Origin: Streptomyces sp. TP-A0874
GTDB lineage: Bacteria > Actinomycetota > Actinomycetes > Streptomycetales > Streptomycetaceae
DNA length: 64,000 bases
NCBI RefSeq assembly: GCF_001748085.1
Contig: NZ_BBZK01000003.1
Coordinates: 248,001 to 312,000 of the forward strand
Direction: 5' to 3'
Shown here: in pieces, positions 7,134 through 16,047 of the stretch
Position numbering within the stretch: the first letter of the stretch is position 1
Layout of the letters: every line of letters begins with the position of its first letter
The notes under the pieces: model-generated
Seen by the model: the letters and a program-made list of their open reading frames with translations, nothing else
Database searches by the model: none
What the model was told of the DNA's origin: nothing
Made by a program: the position numbers and the translations under genes

Positions 7134-9467
7134 TTATGTGAATGATTTGAGACGAAGGCTGTTGCTGACAACGAAGACCGACGAGAAAGCCATCGCCGCA
7201 CCCGCGATCATCGGGTTGAGCAGACCGGCCGCCGCCAGCGGGATCGCGGCCACGTTGTAGCCGAACGCCCAGAACAGGTTGCCCTTGATCATGGAGAGGG
7301 TTCGCCGGGAGAGCCGGATCGCGTCGGCCGCCACCCGCAGGTCCCCTCGGACGAGGGTCAGGTCCCCGGCCTCGATCGCCGCATCGGCCCCGGTGCCCAT
7401 CGCCAGGCCGAGGTCCGCCGCGGCCAGCGCCGCCGCATCGTTCACGCCGTCGCCCACCATGGCCACCGTCCGGCCCTCCTCCTGGAGCCGCCGTACCGCC
7501 GCCACCTTGTCCTCCGGCAGCACCTCGGCGAGCACCGTCTCCGGGCCCACCTCGATGCCGACCTCCCGAGCCACCGACTCGGCCACCGCCCGGTGGTCGC
7601 CGGTCAGGAGCACCGGGGTGAGGCCGAGCGCGCGCAGCTCCGCCACCGCCCCGGCGCTGCTGTCCTTGACGGTGTCCGCGACGGCCAGCACACCCCGGGC
7701 CTCGTCGTCCCAGGCCACCGCCACCGCCGTGCGCCCCGCCTGCTCCAGCGCCGCCTTGGCCTCGGCCAGCTCCGCGGGCCAGGCCACCGACGCCTCGGTG
7801 AGCAGCCGCTCCCGGCCGACCAGCACCGAACGGCCCTCAACCGTGCCGCGTACGCCGAGCCCGGCGACGTTCTCGAACCGCTCCACCGCGGGCAGCCGCC
7901 CGACGCGCTCCGCGGCGCCGGCGGCGACGGCCCGGGCGATGGGGTGCTCGGAGGCGTGCTCCACCGCACCGGCCAGCCGCAGCAGCTCCTGCTCGGTGAC
8001 CCCGGGCGCGGGAACGGCGCCGTGCAACGTCATCCGGCCCGTGGTGACCGTGCCGGTCTTGTCCAGCACCACGGTGTCCACCCGGCGGGTGGACTCCAGC
8101 ACCTCCGGGCCCCGGATGAGGATGCCGAGCTGCGCACCCCGTCCGGTGCCGACCAGGAGGGCTGTCGGGGTGGCCAGCCCCAGGGCGCAGGGGCAGGCGA
8201 TGATCAGTACCGCGACCGCGGCGGTGAACGCCGCGGCGGCCTCGCCCGCCACGGTCAGCCAGACCAGCAGGGTGCCGACGGCGATCAGCAGCACCACCGG
8301 GACGAAGACCGCCGAGATCCGGTCGGCGAGCCGCTGCACCTCGGCCTTGCCGCTCTGGGCCTCCTCGACCATCCGGGCCATCCGGGCCAGCTGGGTGTCC
8401 CCGCCGACCCGGTTCGCCCGGACCACCAGCCGGCCCGCGGTGTTGACCGTCGCCCCGGTGACCGCGTCGCCCGGGCCCACATCCCGCGGTACCGACTCAC
8501 CGGTCAGCATCGAGACGTCCACCGCCGACTCGCCCTCGACCACGGTGCCGTCGGTGGCGACCTTCTCGCCGGGACGCACCACGAAACGGTCGCCGACCGC
8601 CAGCCGTCCCACCGGTACCCGCTCCTCCGTGCCGTCCGGCCGCAGCAGGGTCACGTCCTTGGCCCCGAGCTCCATCAGCGCCCGGAGCGCTGCCCCCGCG
8701 CGCCGCTTGGACTTCGCCTCCAGATAGCGGCCGAGCAGCAGGAAGGCGGTGACGCCGGCCGCCACCTCCAGATAGATCATCGATGAGCCGCTGCTGCGGG
8801 AGACGGTGATGTCGAAGCCGTGCCGCATACCGGGGGCGCCGGCGGTGCCGAAGAACAGCGCCCAGAGCGACCAGCCGAAGGCGGCCAGGGTCCCGAGCGA
8901 CACCAGGGAGTCCATGGAGGCCGCGCCGCGCCGGGCGTTGGACCAGGCGGCCCGGTGGAACGGATAGGCGCCCCAGACCACGACCGGTGCGGCGAGGGTG
9001 AGGGAGAGCCACTGCCAGTTGTCGAACTGCAGGGCCGGCACCATCGCCAGCAGCACCACCGGGGTGGCGAGGGCGACGGAGACGACGAGCCGCTGCCGCA
9101 GCGCGGCGAGCTCCGCCCCTCCCTCGTCGGGCTCGCCGTCGGACTGCTGGCTGCCGCCGTCCGCGTCCGGCGCGGCCGCGCCGGCGCCGGACGCCGTACC
9201 GGGCGGGGCGGCCGGCCGGCGCGGGCGGGCGGTGTAGCCGGTCCGCTCGACGGTGGCGATCAGATCGGCGACCCGCACCCCCTCGCCGTAGGAGACCTGC
9301 GCCTTCTCGGTCGCGTAGTTGACGGTGGCCGTCACCCCGTCCATCCGGTTGAGCTTCTTCTCCACCCGGGCGGCGCAGGAGGCACAGGTCATGCCGCCGA
9401 TGGCGAGTTCCAGTCGGCCGCCGGGTTGGTCGTCGGTTGCCGTTGCCGGGGAGGACGCGCTGGTCAT
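7134..9467 (-). CDS. copA: Copper-translocating P1B-type ATPase
   Basis: Membrane copper(I) efflux pump of 777 residues. Order: a single N-terminal heavy-metal-binding domain with GMTCASC near residue 25; about eight membrane helices; the transmembrane metal site CPC in [11 protein letters not shown] (about 425); the phosphorylated Asp in DKTGT (about 467); SEHPIA; and GDGVND (about 671). The CPC plus HP pair marks the copper/silver subgroup. The ATG at 9467 has AGGAG 7 bases upstream; the frame continues upstream without family similarity. A 222-base gap separates it from the chaperone gene copZ on the same strand, and the two are probably cotranscribed from the CsoR-like operator at 10.12 kb. 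Confidence 0.94.
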   Translation of the reverse strand: MTSASSPATATDDQPGGRLELAIGGMTCASCAARVEKKLNRMDGVTATVNYATEKAQVSYGEGVRVADLIATVERTGYTARPRRPAAPPGTASGAGAAAPDADGGSQQSDGEPDEGGAELAALRQRLVVSVALATPVVLLAMVPALQFDNWQWLSLTLAAPVVVWGAYPFHRAAWSNARRGAASMDSLVSLGTLAAFGWSLWALFFGTAGAPGMRHGFDITVSRSSGSSMIYLEVAAGVTAFLLLGRYLEAKSKRRAGAALRALMELGAKDVTLLRPDGTEERVPVGRLAVGDRFVVRPGEKVATDGTVVEGESAVDVSMLTGESVPRDVGPGDAVTGATVNTAGRLVVRANRVGGDTQLARMARMVEEAQSGKAEVQRLADRISAVFVPVVLLIAVGTLLVWLTVAGEAAAAFTAAVAVLIIACPCALGLATPTALLVGTGRGAQLGILIRGPEVLESTRRVDTVVLDKTGTVTTGRMTLHGAVPAPGVTEQELLRLAGAVEHASEHPIARAVAAGAAERVGRLPAVERFENVAGLGVRGTVEGRSVLVGRERLLTEASVAWPAELAEAKAALEQAGRTAVAVAWDDEARGVLAVADTVKDSSAGAVAELRALGLTPVLLTGDHRAVAESVAREVGIEVGPETVLAEVLPEDKVAAVRRLQEEGRTVAMVGDGVNDAAALAAADLGLAMGTGADAAIEAGDLTLVRGDLRVAADAIRLSRRTLSMIKGNLFWAFGYNVAAIPLAAAGLLNPMIAGAAMAFSSVFVVSNSLRLKSFT

Positions 9468-9689
9468 GGGGTGACTCCTGGGCGGGAGGGGGGACGGTTT
9501 CGGGGGGCCGGGGATGGGCCGGGGCTGGTGCCGCGTCCGGTGGGGCCCGCCCCGCCGCGACCTCCGGCGCGGGTGGTCCGCTCGCCGTCGGCCGGGCGTC
9601 CCGCGGGTCCGCCACAGGGCTTCGGCCGCCTTGCGATCACCCGCACCGGAGGCCGCATCCTCGGCGGGGCCGCCGGGCACGGCACTGGC

Positions 9690-9920
9690 TCAGACGGCGC
9701 CGACGAGTTCGTAGCCGGCCTCGTCGACCGCGGCCCGCACGGCCTCTTCCGGCAGCGGAGCGGCCGAGACCACGGACACCCGGCCGGTGGCGGCGTCGGC
9801 CTGGACGGAGGCGACGCCCGGTACGGCGGACAACTCCTCGACGACGGCGTGCTCGCAGTGGCCGCAGGTCATCCCGGTGACCTGGTAGGTGGTGGTCTCG
9901 GTGGCGGTGCTCTCCGACAT
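9690..9920 (-). CDS. copZ: Copper chaperone, heavy-metal-associated domain
   Basis: A 76-residue cytoplasmic metallochaperone made of a single HMA domain. VTGMTCGHCEHAVVEELS carries the Cys-x-x-Cys copper site near residues 18-21, and VPGVASVQADAATGRVSV forms the next strands. It should hand copper(I) to the CopA pump encoded downstream on the same strand. The ATG at 9920 has AAGGAGAG upstream with about 10 bases of spacing. The frame is open for 180 bases further upstream, but there is no family similarity there. A copper-responsive operator candidate lies about 200 bases upstream. Confidence 0.92.
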   Translation of the reverse strand: MSESTATETTTYQVTGMTCGHCEHAVVEELSAVPGVASVQADAATGRVSVVSAAPLPEEAVRAAVDEAGYELVGAV

Positions 9921-10119
9921 CGGTCGGTCTCTCCTTCCGGGGCCCCTTCGGCGGATCGGCGCCGAGGGCGGGTGGGTCTCTTGTCCGAGGCCGGTCCCGT
10001 GATCCCTGGCGGCGCGGCGAGATGCCTTGGGGTCCTCGTGCGCCCGCCATGGGTTACGGGACGGACCTGTGCCTTCGGTGCGGTCCGGACTTCCGAAACG
10101 CACCCGACACCGCCACTGT

Positions 10120-10136
10120 ATACCCCCGGGGGGTAC
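10120..10136. promoter_or_regulatory. CsoR-like copper operator upstream of copZ-copA
   Basis: TACCCCCGGGGGGTA at 10121-10135 is a near-perfect palindrome of the form known for CsoR-family copper repressors (GTACCC/GGGTAC half-sites around a G/C core). On the minus strand TATACA directly adjoins it and could be the -10 box, so a bound repressor would block transcription toward copZ. No csoR gene is in the window. The gap from here to copZ (about 200 bases) has no other gene. Confidence 0.6.
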
Positions 10137-10334
10137 CGACGGGGGTTGTCCCTCGTCGGGGCGCGACGGAGGATCCGCACCCCGGGGACGTTCTTGTTTT
10201 CCGCCGACGGCATCGCCGTGAGCGCGTACCGACGACCGCTGGGCCGCACCGGGCCGTGCGGTGGAGGGCGGGGGCGGGGCGGCGCCAGTCGGCGTGCGGT
10301 CGGACGCCGCCCGCGCCCCGCGCGGCGCGGAGGC

Positions 10335-10532
10335 TCAGCGGCCTCTGCCGCGGTTGCCCGGCCGTCTGGCGACCCAGCAGCGCACGGTGTCGGCGTACCA
10401 GTACGGCCGGCCGCCCTCCACATGGTCCGGGGGTGGCAGAAGTCCGTGTTTGCGATAGGAGCGCACGGTATCGGTGCGGACGCTGATGTGCGCCGCGATC
10501 TCCTTGTACGACCACAGGGTCTGGTCGGTCAA
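10335..10532 (-). CDS. Small helix-turn-helix DNA-binding protein (MerR/excisionase-like)
   Basis: A 65-residue protein made of little more than one winged helix-turn-helix. WSYKEIAAHISVRTDTVRSY is the recognition helix region, followed by HGLLPPPDHVEGGRPYWYAD, the wing typical of MerR/AlpA/excisionase folds. The TTG start at 10532 is chosen because AGGAGG stands about 7 bases before it. The C-terminal RRPGNRGRGR tail is basic. Such proteins occur as regulators in actinobacteria and as accessory proteins of mobile elements; no integrase is nearby, so I do not call it an excisionase. Its target is unknown. GTGAC inverted repeats at 10703-10716 lie upstream. Confidence 0.75.
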   Translation of the reverse strand: MTDQTLWSYKEIAAHISVRTDTVRSYRKHGLLPPPDHVEGGRPYWYADTVRCWVARRPGNRGRGR

Positions 10533-10702
10533 CTCCGGTCCTCCTGACGGTCGGGCGGGCGCCGCGGGAGCGGCCGGTCAGGAGGGGAGGTGAGGACGAC
10601 CCGCGGGGTCTGCCGCCGAGACTGACCGGCCCAGTGCAGAACGACCGCGGGGGCGGCAGGTCGGCCGTTGTCGATCACCTGTGACGGAAAGGGGGCTTCA
10701 CC

Positions 10703-10716
10703 GTGACAAGCGTCAC
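10703..10716. promoter_or_regulatory. GTGAC-N4-GTCAC inverted repeat
   Basis: A perfect 5-bp inverted repeat with 4 bases between arms, about 170 bases upstream of the small HTH gene. A further GTGAC lies at 10681. It may be an operator, possibly for the HTH protein itself. The arms are short, so the call is weak. Confidence 0.25.
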
Positions 10717-10743
10717 CCTGCTCGGCGGGCTGTCCGGACGGTG

Positions 10744-10781
10744 GACGGCCCCGCCATCCACCGGGGGATGACGGGGCCGTC
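10744..10781 (-). terminator. Terminator of the iolE-iolG operon
   Basis: GACGGCCCCG-c-CATCC (10744-10759) pairs with GGATG-a-CGGGGCCGTC (10766-10781) around a 6-base loop. It lies immediately after the iolG stop on the minus strand. There is no T tract, as is usual in this genus. Confidence 0.7.
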
Positions 10782-10797
10782 GCCGTGGCCGGAGGGG

Positions 10798-11817
10798 TCA
10801 GCGGTAGAAGTCGGGCCGCTCGACCAGCTCCACCGCCGTCCGTTCGCCGCTCTCCTGGGCCCGGACCCCGGCCTCGCAGGCCGCGGCTGCCGCGTACCCG
10901 TCCCAGACGCTCGGACCCTCGACCTCGCCGCGCCGAGTGGCGTCCACCCACCGCTGCATCTGCCGGTCGTAGGCGTCCGCGAACCGGACCACGAAATCCT
11001 GGGCGATCTCCGCGCCCCAGCGCCCCGCCGCGCTGGTGACCATGGAGTGGCCGTCGCCCACCCGGGCCGCCCCGGACTCGCAGACCGCCTCGCACCGCAC
11101 CTGGTAGCCGAAGCCGCAGTTGACGAAGATCTCGACGTCCACCAGTGCCCCGCCGGAGGTCTCCAGGAGTACCAGCTGGGGGTCGCTCAGCCCCTCGGGA
11201 GCGCCACCGGAGGGCCTCGGTCGGACCACGGTCACCGCGGTGATCTCCTCGTCCAGCAGCCAGCGTGCGGTGTCGATCTCGTGCACCACCGAGTCGTTGA
11301 TCGTCATCCGGCTGGTGAAGCCCGGGGCCGAGGAGACGTTCCGGTGCGTGCAGTGGAGCATCAGCGTCCTGCCCAGCGCGCCCTCCGCGAGCAGCGACCG
11401 CAGCCGCAGGAACTCCGCGTCGTAGCGGCGCATGAAGCCCACCTGGACCCTGCGGTGGCCGAGCCGCTGCTCGGCTTCCATCACCCGCAGCGCCGAGGCC
11501 GGGTCGGGGGTGAGGGGTTTCTCGCAGAGCACCGGCAGATCCCGTTCGAAGGCCAGCAGCAGCTGGGCTTCGTGGACCGGTCCGGGGGAGGCGATGACCA
11601 CGGCGCCCACGGCGGGGTCGGCCAGCGCGGCGGCCGGGTCGGTGTAGGCGGTGCAGCCCTCGATGCGGTCGGCGAGGCCCTTGACCCGCTCGGGATCGAC
11701 GTCCACCACGGCGGCCACCCGGGCCCCGCTGATCGTCCGGTCGATGCGGCGTACGTGGTCCGCGCCCATCCGGCCGGTGCCGATGACCGCCACGCCGAGT
11801 GTCTGCTGCTGTGTCAT
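10798..11817 (-). CDS. iolG: Inositol 2-dehydrogenase-like Gfo/Idh/MocA oxidoreductase
   Basis: NAD-dependent dehydrogenase of the Gfo/Idh/MocA family, 339 residues, placed by context as myo-inositol 2-dehydrogenase (inositol to scyllo-inosose). The N-terminal Rossmann motif is [13 protein letters not shown] (about residues 8-20). The catalytic-site signature is CEKPLT (about 93-98), and the later segment [16 protein letters not shown] carries the conserved Asp-x-x-x-His/Asp catalytic residues. The ATG at 11817 has GAAGAG upstream. It follows the iolE-like gene by 92 bases on the same strand, and both diverge from iolC. A paralogous substrate such as scyllo-inositol cannot be excluded. Confidence 0.85.
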   Translation of the reverse strand: MTQQQTLGVAVIGTGRMGADHVRRIDRTISGARVAAVVDVDPERVKGLADRIEGCTAYTDPAAALADPAVGAVVIASPGPVHEAQLLLAFERDLPVLCEKPLTPDPASALRVMEAEQRLGHRRVQVGFMRRYDAEFLRLRSLLAEGALGRTLMLHCTHRNVSSAPGFTSRMTINDSVVHEIDTARWLLDEEITAVTVVRPRPSGGAPEGLSDPQLVLLETSGGALVDVEIFVNCGFGYQVRCEAVCESGAARVGDGHSMVTSAAGRWGAEIAQDFVVRFADAYDRQMQRWVDATRRGEVEGPSVWDGYAAAAACEAGVRAQESGERTAVELVERPDFYR

Positions 11818-11909
11818 GTTCTCTTCGCTGCCCTCTCTTCGTGTGGGGGGCCGGCCGGTGCTGCCGGGCGGCGTAACCGCCATGCCCGCCGAGCGGGTGG
11901 CGGGCGCGG

Positions 11910-12830
11910 TCACGCCCCGCAGGAGCGCAGGAAGCGGCGGGTGCGTTCGGCGATCGGGAAGGGCTGGTCCGGCGGGCAGGGGTACATGTCCTGCTCCACG
12001 ATGGCGAAGAGGTCGACGTCCAGCTTCTGAGCGGCGGCCAGCACCGGCTCCAGCTCGGGCACTCCCCGCGGCGGTTCGCACATGACGCCCCGGCGCACCG
12101 CGGGGCCGAACGGCAGGTCGTCGGCGACCACCTCGGCGAGGATCTCCGGATCCACCTGTTTGAGGTGGAGGTAGCCGAGCCGCTCCCCGTAGGTCTCGAT
12201 GAGTTTGACGCTGTCTCCGCCGCAGTAGGCGTAGTGGCCGGTGTCCAGGCAGAGGCCCACCAGCTCCGGGTCGGTACCGTCCAGGAAGCGCGCGACGTTC
12301 GCCTCCCCGTCGACGTGGGTGTCGGCGTGCGGGTGGACGACGATCTCCAGGCCGTACCGCTCCCGCACCTCCCGGCCCAACCGCTCCATGCCGGTGGTCA
12401 GATGGCGCCACTGCTCGGGGGTGAGCTGCTCGCTCTCCAGCCGCTCGGCCGTCTTGTCGTCCCGCCAGAAGGCCGGGATGACCACCAGGTGGCGGGCGCC
12501 CATGGCCTGCGTCAACTCCGCCACCCGGGCGACGTGTTCCCAGGTGGCCTCCCAGACGGCCGGGCCTCGGTGCAGGGCGGTGAAGACGGTGCCCGCCGAG
12601 ACGGTCAGCCGGCGGCTGTCGACCTCCTCGCGCAACCGGGCCGGATCAGTGGGTAGATAGCCGTAAGGTCCGAGTTCGATCCAGGAGTAGCCGGCCTGGC
12701 TGACCTCGTCCAGGAAGCGCCGCCAGGGCACTTGGAGCGGGTCGTCCGGGAACCACACGCCCCAGGAGTCGGGCGCCGAGCCGACCCGGATGCGGTCCAG
12801 GGCGGGTGGGGCCGAGCGGGCTGCGGTCAT
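11910..12830 (-). CDS. iolE: Inosose dehydratase-like TIM-barrel protein
   Basis: A 306-residue xylose-isomerase-like TIM barrel. The inositol context points to 2-keto-myo-inositol (inosose) dehydratase, the second step. Metal and active-site residues of the fold are visible: Glu in WIELGPYG, His in [11 protein letters not shown], Asp and His in [13 protein letters not shown], and Glu in FAIVEQDM. The opening [15 protein letters not shown] is characteristic of IolE-type proteins. The ATG at 12830 has GAGGAG upstream. It is the first gene of the leftward unit and shares a control region with iolC. An epimerase role (IolI-like) is the alternative; the length and opening motif favour the dehydratase. 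Confidence 0.78.
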   Translation of the reverse strand: MTAARSAPPALDRIRVGSAPDSWGVWFPDDPLQVPWRRFLDEVSQAGYSWIELGPYGYLPTDPARLREEVDSRRLTVSAGTVFTALHRGPAVWEATWEHVARVAELTQAMGARHLVVIPAFWRDDKTAERLESEQLTPEQWRHLTTGMERLGREVRERYGLEIVVHPHADTHVDGEANVARFLDGTDPELVGLCLDTGHYAYCGGDSVKLIETYGERLGYLHLKQVDPEILAEVVADDLPFGPAVRRGVMCEPPRGVPELEPVLAAAQKLDVDLFAIVEQDMYPCPPDQPFPIAERTRRFLRSCGA

Positions 12831-12907
12831 GGGGCGCTCCTCTCACCGGTCGGTGGGACCGGGAAGGCAGGTGATTCCCCGGTAGCTTTCCGCGACGTTC
12901 CGAGGGG

Positions 12908-12945
12908 TGTCAAGATTAAGTCCTGACATACGGATGTACGGACTT
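12908..12945 (-). promoter_or_regulatory. Leftward iol promoter and operator
   Basis: On the minus strand TTGACA lies at 12908-12913, a consensus -35; AAAGCT about 18 bases on is a weak -10. Just upstream is ATGTACGGACTT (12934-12945), preceded by ACAT at 12926-12929, which makes an ACAT-N4-ATGT dyad. The ATGTACGGAC core repeats the operator in front of iolC (12980-12991). Confidence 0.5.
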
Positions 12946-12979
12946 CGGCTCCAGGGTGGCGGAGCAAGATCACGTCGCT

Positions 12980-13025
12980 ATGTCCGGACAAATTATTGAC
13001 AGGCCCGGGTGGGCCCGGCTAGACC
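12980..13025 (+). promoter_or_regulatory. iolC promoter with TGTCCGGACA operator
   Basis: TTGACA (12996-13001) and TAGACC (13020-13025) are 18 bases apart, a strong vegetative promoter. The perfect palindrome TGTCCGGACA (12981-12990), within ATGTCCGGACAA, lies immediately upstream of the -35. It has the form of a GntR-family operator. Inositol regulons in actinobacteria are commonly under GntR-type repressors, but no regulator gene is present in this window. Confidence 0.65.
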
Positions 13026-13068
13026 TGAGGACCGCGGTGCCGGGCCGAGCAGAAGCGGAGGGACGTGC

Positions 13069-14085
13069 ATGAGCGGGACGTTCGACGTCATCAGCATGGG
13101 CCGGGTCGGAGTGGACATCTACCCACTGCAGACCGGGGTACCGCTGCCACAGGTGGAGACCTTCGGCAAGTTCCTCGGCGGCTCGGCCACCAACGTCGCG
13201 GTCGCCGCCGCCCGGCTGGGGCGTTCCGCCGCCGTCATCACCCGCACCGGCCAGGACCCCTTCGGAGAATACGTCCACCAGGCGCTGCGGGAGTTCGGGG
13301 TGGACGACCGCTGGGTCACCCCGGTCAGCCGCTACCCCACACCGGTCACCTTCTGCGAGATCTTCCCGCCGGACGACTTCCCCCTCTACTTCTACCGGCA
13401 ACCGAAGGCTCCCGACCTGGAGATCGCCACCGAGGAACTGGACCTCGACGCCATCCGCGCCGCCCGGATCTTCTGGATGACCGGCACCGGGCTGAGCGAA
13501 GAACCCAGCCGCACCGCGACACTGACAGCCCTTCAGGCACGGGCTGCGGCAGGCCCGGGCGACGGTTGCGCGACCGTCTTCGACCTGGACTGGCGGCCGA
13601 TGTTCTGGTCCGAAGGCGACGCGCCTGGGCAGGCCGGCGGCGCCACGGAGGCCGAACAGGCGGCCGGGGCCGCCGCGGCCCGGCCGCACTACGCCCGCGC
13701 CCTCGCGCACGCCACGGTGGCGGTGGGCAACCTCGACGAGTGCGAGGTCGCCACCGGCGAGCGCGAACCACGGGCCGCCGCCCAGGCGTTGCTGGACGCC
13801 GGGGTGGAACTCGCCGTCGTCAAACAGGGGCCCGGCGGCGTCCTGGCCGTACACCGGGACGGCACCACGGCCGAGGTACCACCGCTCGCCGTGGAGGTGG
13901 TCAACGGCCTGGGGGCGGGCGACGCCTTCGGCGGGGCGCTCTGCCACGGCCTGCTGGCCGGCCGGCCGCTGGACCGGATCATGCGGGAGGCCAACGCGGC
14001 CGGGGCGATCGTCGCCTCCCGGCTCGCCTGCTCCTCCGCCATGCCCACCGAGGCGGAGATCGCGGCGGCCACCGGCCGCCACTGA
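13069..14085 (+). CDS. iolC: 5-dehydro-2-deoxygluconokinase
   Basis: PfkB-family kinase that phosphorylates 5-dehydro-2-deoxy-D-gluconate in inositol breakdown. It has 338 residues. GGSATNVAVAAARLG (about 42-56) and GLGAGDAFGGAL (about 280-291) are the two PfkB signatures. The opening FDVISMGRVGVDIYPLQ is typical of IolC rather than ribokinase. The ATG at 13069 is preceded by GGAGGG at ideal spacing; the frame is open upstream to 13009, but that would run through the promoter. It is the first gene of the five-gene rightward operon. An alanine-rich insertion around residues 185-205 looks strain-specific. Confidence 0.92.
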   Translation: MSGTFDVISMGRVGVDIYPLQTGVPLPQVETFGKFLGGSATNVAVAAARLGRSAAVITRTGQDPFGEYVHQALREFGVDDRWVTPVSRYPTPVTFCEIFPPDDFPLYFYRQPKAPDLEIATEELDLDAIRAARIFWMTGTGLSEEPSRTATLTALQARAAAGPGDGCATVFDLDWRPMFWSEGDAPGQAGGATEAEQAAGAAAARPHYARALAHATVAVGNLDECEVATGEREPRAAAQALLDAGVELAVVKQGPGGVLAVHRDGTTAEVPPLAVEVVNGLGAGDAFGGALCHGLLAGRPLDRIMREANAAGAIVASRLACSSAMPTEAEIAAATGRH

Positions 14086-14171
14086 CCGGCCGCACCGCCC
14101 CGCCGCTGACCACGGCTGCGACCGGCGTTCGCCGGACCGCCGCCCCCGACCTTCCGAGAGAGAGCCTTCCG

Positions 14172-15086
14172 TTGAGCATCCGCGTCTCCGACATCGTGAC
14201 GCTGCGGGCCCGGCACCCCGAGGCCGTCGGCGAGGCCGCGGCCCGCCGGGTCCGCCGACCGCTGATCGGCGAGAGCGGGGGCCTGCTGATCGTGGCCGCC
14301 GACCATCCGGCGCGCGGCGCCCTGGCCGCCGGCGGGGGGAGGCTGGCGATGGCCAATCGGATCGAACTGCTGGAGCGGCTCTGCCTGGCGCTCTCCCGCC
14401 CCGGCGTCGACGGTGTGCTGGCCACCGCCGACGTCCTGGAGGACCTGCTGCTGCTCGGCGCGTTGGAGGGCAAGGTGGTGGTCGGGTCGATGAACCGGGG
14501 CGGGCTGGCCGGCTCCGCGTTCGAGATGGACGACCGGTTCACCGGCCACCGGGCCGAGGACCTCGCCCGGCTCAACTTCGACGCCGGGAAGCTGCTGCTC
14601 CGGATCGACTACGACGACCCGGGATCGCTCTCCACCCTGCACGCCGCGGCGCGCGCCATCGACGCGATGGCCGACCGGCGGCTCCCGGTCTTCGTCGAGC
14701 CGTTCATATCCCGGCGGGTGGCCGGGCGGGTCCGCAACGACCTCAGCCCGGAGGCCGTCACCACCTCGATCGCCGTCGCCTCCGGGCTCGGCGGCACCTC
14801 CGCCTACACCTGGCTGAAGGTCCCGGTGACCGAGGACCCGGAGGCGATGGCGACGGTGCTGGAGACCTCCACGCTCCCGGCCGTACTCCTCGGCGGAGAG
14901 GTGGACGAGGACCAGGACGCGCTGTACGAACGGTGGCGCCAGGCGCTGCGGCTGCCGACCGTGCAGGGCATGGTCGTCGGGCGCTCGCTGCTCTACCCGG
15001 CGGACGGCGACGTCGCCGCGGCCGTCGACACGGCAGTCGGCCTGCTGAAGAACCCCCGCCCGACCGCCGGAGACCGCCGGCCTTGA
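14172..15086 (+). CDS. Cgl0159-family (beta/alpha)8-barrel aldolase-like protein
   Basis: A 304-residue protein resembling the Cgl0159 family of class-I-aldolase-like barrels found in actinobacterial inositol operons. Visible features are LLIVAADHPARGALAAG near residue 38 and the KVVVGSMNRGGLAGS and FVEPFISRR segments. WLKVPV (about 215-220) carries a Lys at a position expected for a Schiff base. The TTG start at 14172 follows GAGAGAG and sits 86 bases after iolC. No iolJ-like aldolase is otherwise present, so I infer that it cleaves 5-dehydro-2-deoxygluconate 6-phosphate to malonic semialdehyde and dihydroxyacetone phosphate. This step is inferred from context, not seen in the sequence. Confidence 0.75.
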   Translation: MSIRVSDIVTLRARHPEAVGEAAARRVRRPLIGESGGLLIVAADHPARGALAAGGGRLAMANRIELLERLCLALSRPGVDGVLATADVLEDLLLLGALEGKVVVGSMNRGGLAGSAFEMDDRFTGHRAEDLARLNFDAGKLLLRIDYDDPGSLSTLHAAARAIDAMADRRLPVFVEPFISRRVAGRVRNDLSPEAVTTSIAVASGLGGTSAYTWLKVPVTEDPEAMATVLETSTLPAVLLGGEVDEDQDALYERWRQALRLPTVQGMVVGRSLLYPADGDVAAAVDTAVGLLKNPRPTAGDRRP

Positions 15087-15129
15087 CTTCCTCCCCGCCC
15101 ACCGGCGGGGAGCCCATGGAGGGACCCCG

Positions 15130-16047
15130 ATGACCGCGACGCCCCGACCGAACGACTTCCACTTCCCGGCCGGCAGCGCGGCGGACGGCCCGTACACCCT
15201 GCGCGTCGAGCCCGAACAGGCCGGCTGGGAGCACTCGAGCCTGCGCGTCCTCGAACTCCCGCCCGGCGGTGCGCACGGCTTCGACACCGGTGAGAGCGAG
15301 TGGATCGTGCTGCCGCTGAGCGGTGGCTGCACCGTGGAGTGCGACGGGCTGACCTTCGAACTCCAGGGCCGCACCAGTGTGTTCGCCTCGCCCAGCGACT
15401 TCGCCTACCTGCCGCGTGCGGCAGCAGCCCGGGTCACCACCGCGGGCGGCGGCCGGTTCGCCCTCACCGGAGCCCGCTGCCGGCGCCGGTTGCCCGCCCG
15501 GTACGGGCCCGCGGCCGACGTCCCGATCGAACTGCGCGGCAGCGGGAACTGCTCCCGGCAGGTCAACAACTTCGCCGCCGCGGACGTCTTCGAAGCCGAC
15601 CGGCTGATCGCGGTGGAGGTGCTGACACCCGGCGGCAACTGGTCGTCCTACCCCCCGCACAAGCACGACGAGCACCGGCCGGGCGAGGAGTCCCGGCTGG
15701 AGGAGATCTACTACTTCGAGATCGAGCGCGCCCACGGCGCGCCCGGCCTCGGCTACCAGCGGGTCTCACCGTCCGGCCACGGCCGGCGGACCGATGTGCT
15801 GGCCGAGGTCCGCACCGGGGACACCGTCGTCATCCCGGACGGCTGGCACGGCCCCTCGATCGCCGCGCCCGGGCACACCATGTACTACCTCAACGTCATG
15901 GCCGGTCCCGACAGCGAACGGGCCTGGCTGATCAGCGACCATCCCGACCACGCCTGGATCCGCTCCACCTGGCCCGACCAGCCCACCGACCCCCGCCTTC
16001 CCCTCTACCCCGCCGCCGGCCGGTCCGCAGAAGGAGGCCCCCGTTGA
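15130..16047 (+). CDS. iolB: 5-deoxy-glucuronate isomerase
   Basis: Cupin-fold isomerase converting 5-deoxy-glucuronate to 5-dehydro-2-deoxygluconate, third in the pathway. It has 305 residues. The metal-binding cupin motif is YPPHKHDEH (about 174-182), with the downstream Glu in EEIYYFEI and His in PDGWHGPS (about 236-243). The ATG at 15130 has GGAGGGA upstream. Its TGA overlaps the TTG start of iolD by four bases, so the two are coupled. The ribosome site for iolD (AAGGAGG) is embedded in its last codons. Confidence 0.93.
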   Translation: MTATPRPNDFHFPAGSAADGPYTLRVEPEQAGWEHSSLRVLELPPGGAHGFDTGESEWIVLPLSGGCTVECDGLTFELQGRTSVFASPSDFAYLPRAAAARVTTAGGGRFALTGARCRRRLPARYGPAADVPIELRGSGNCSRQVNNFAAADVFEADRLIAVEVLTPGGNWSSYPPHKHDEHRPGEESRLEEIYYFEIERAHGAPGLGYQRVSPSGHGRRTDVLAEVRTGDTVVIPDGWHGPSIAAPGHTMYYLNVMAGPDSERAWLISDHPDHAWIRSTWPDQPTDPRLPLYPAAGRSAEGGPR

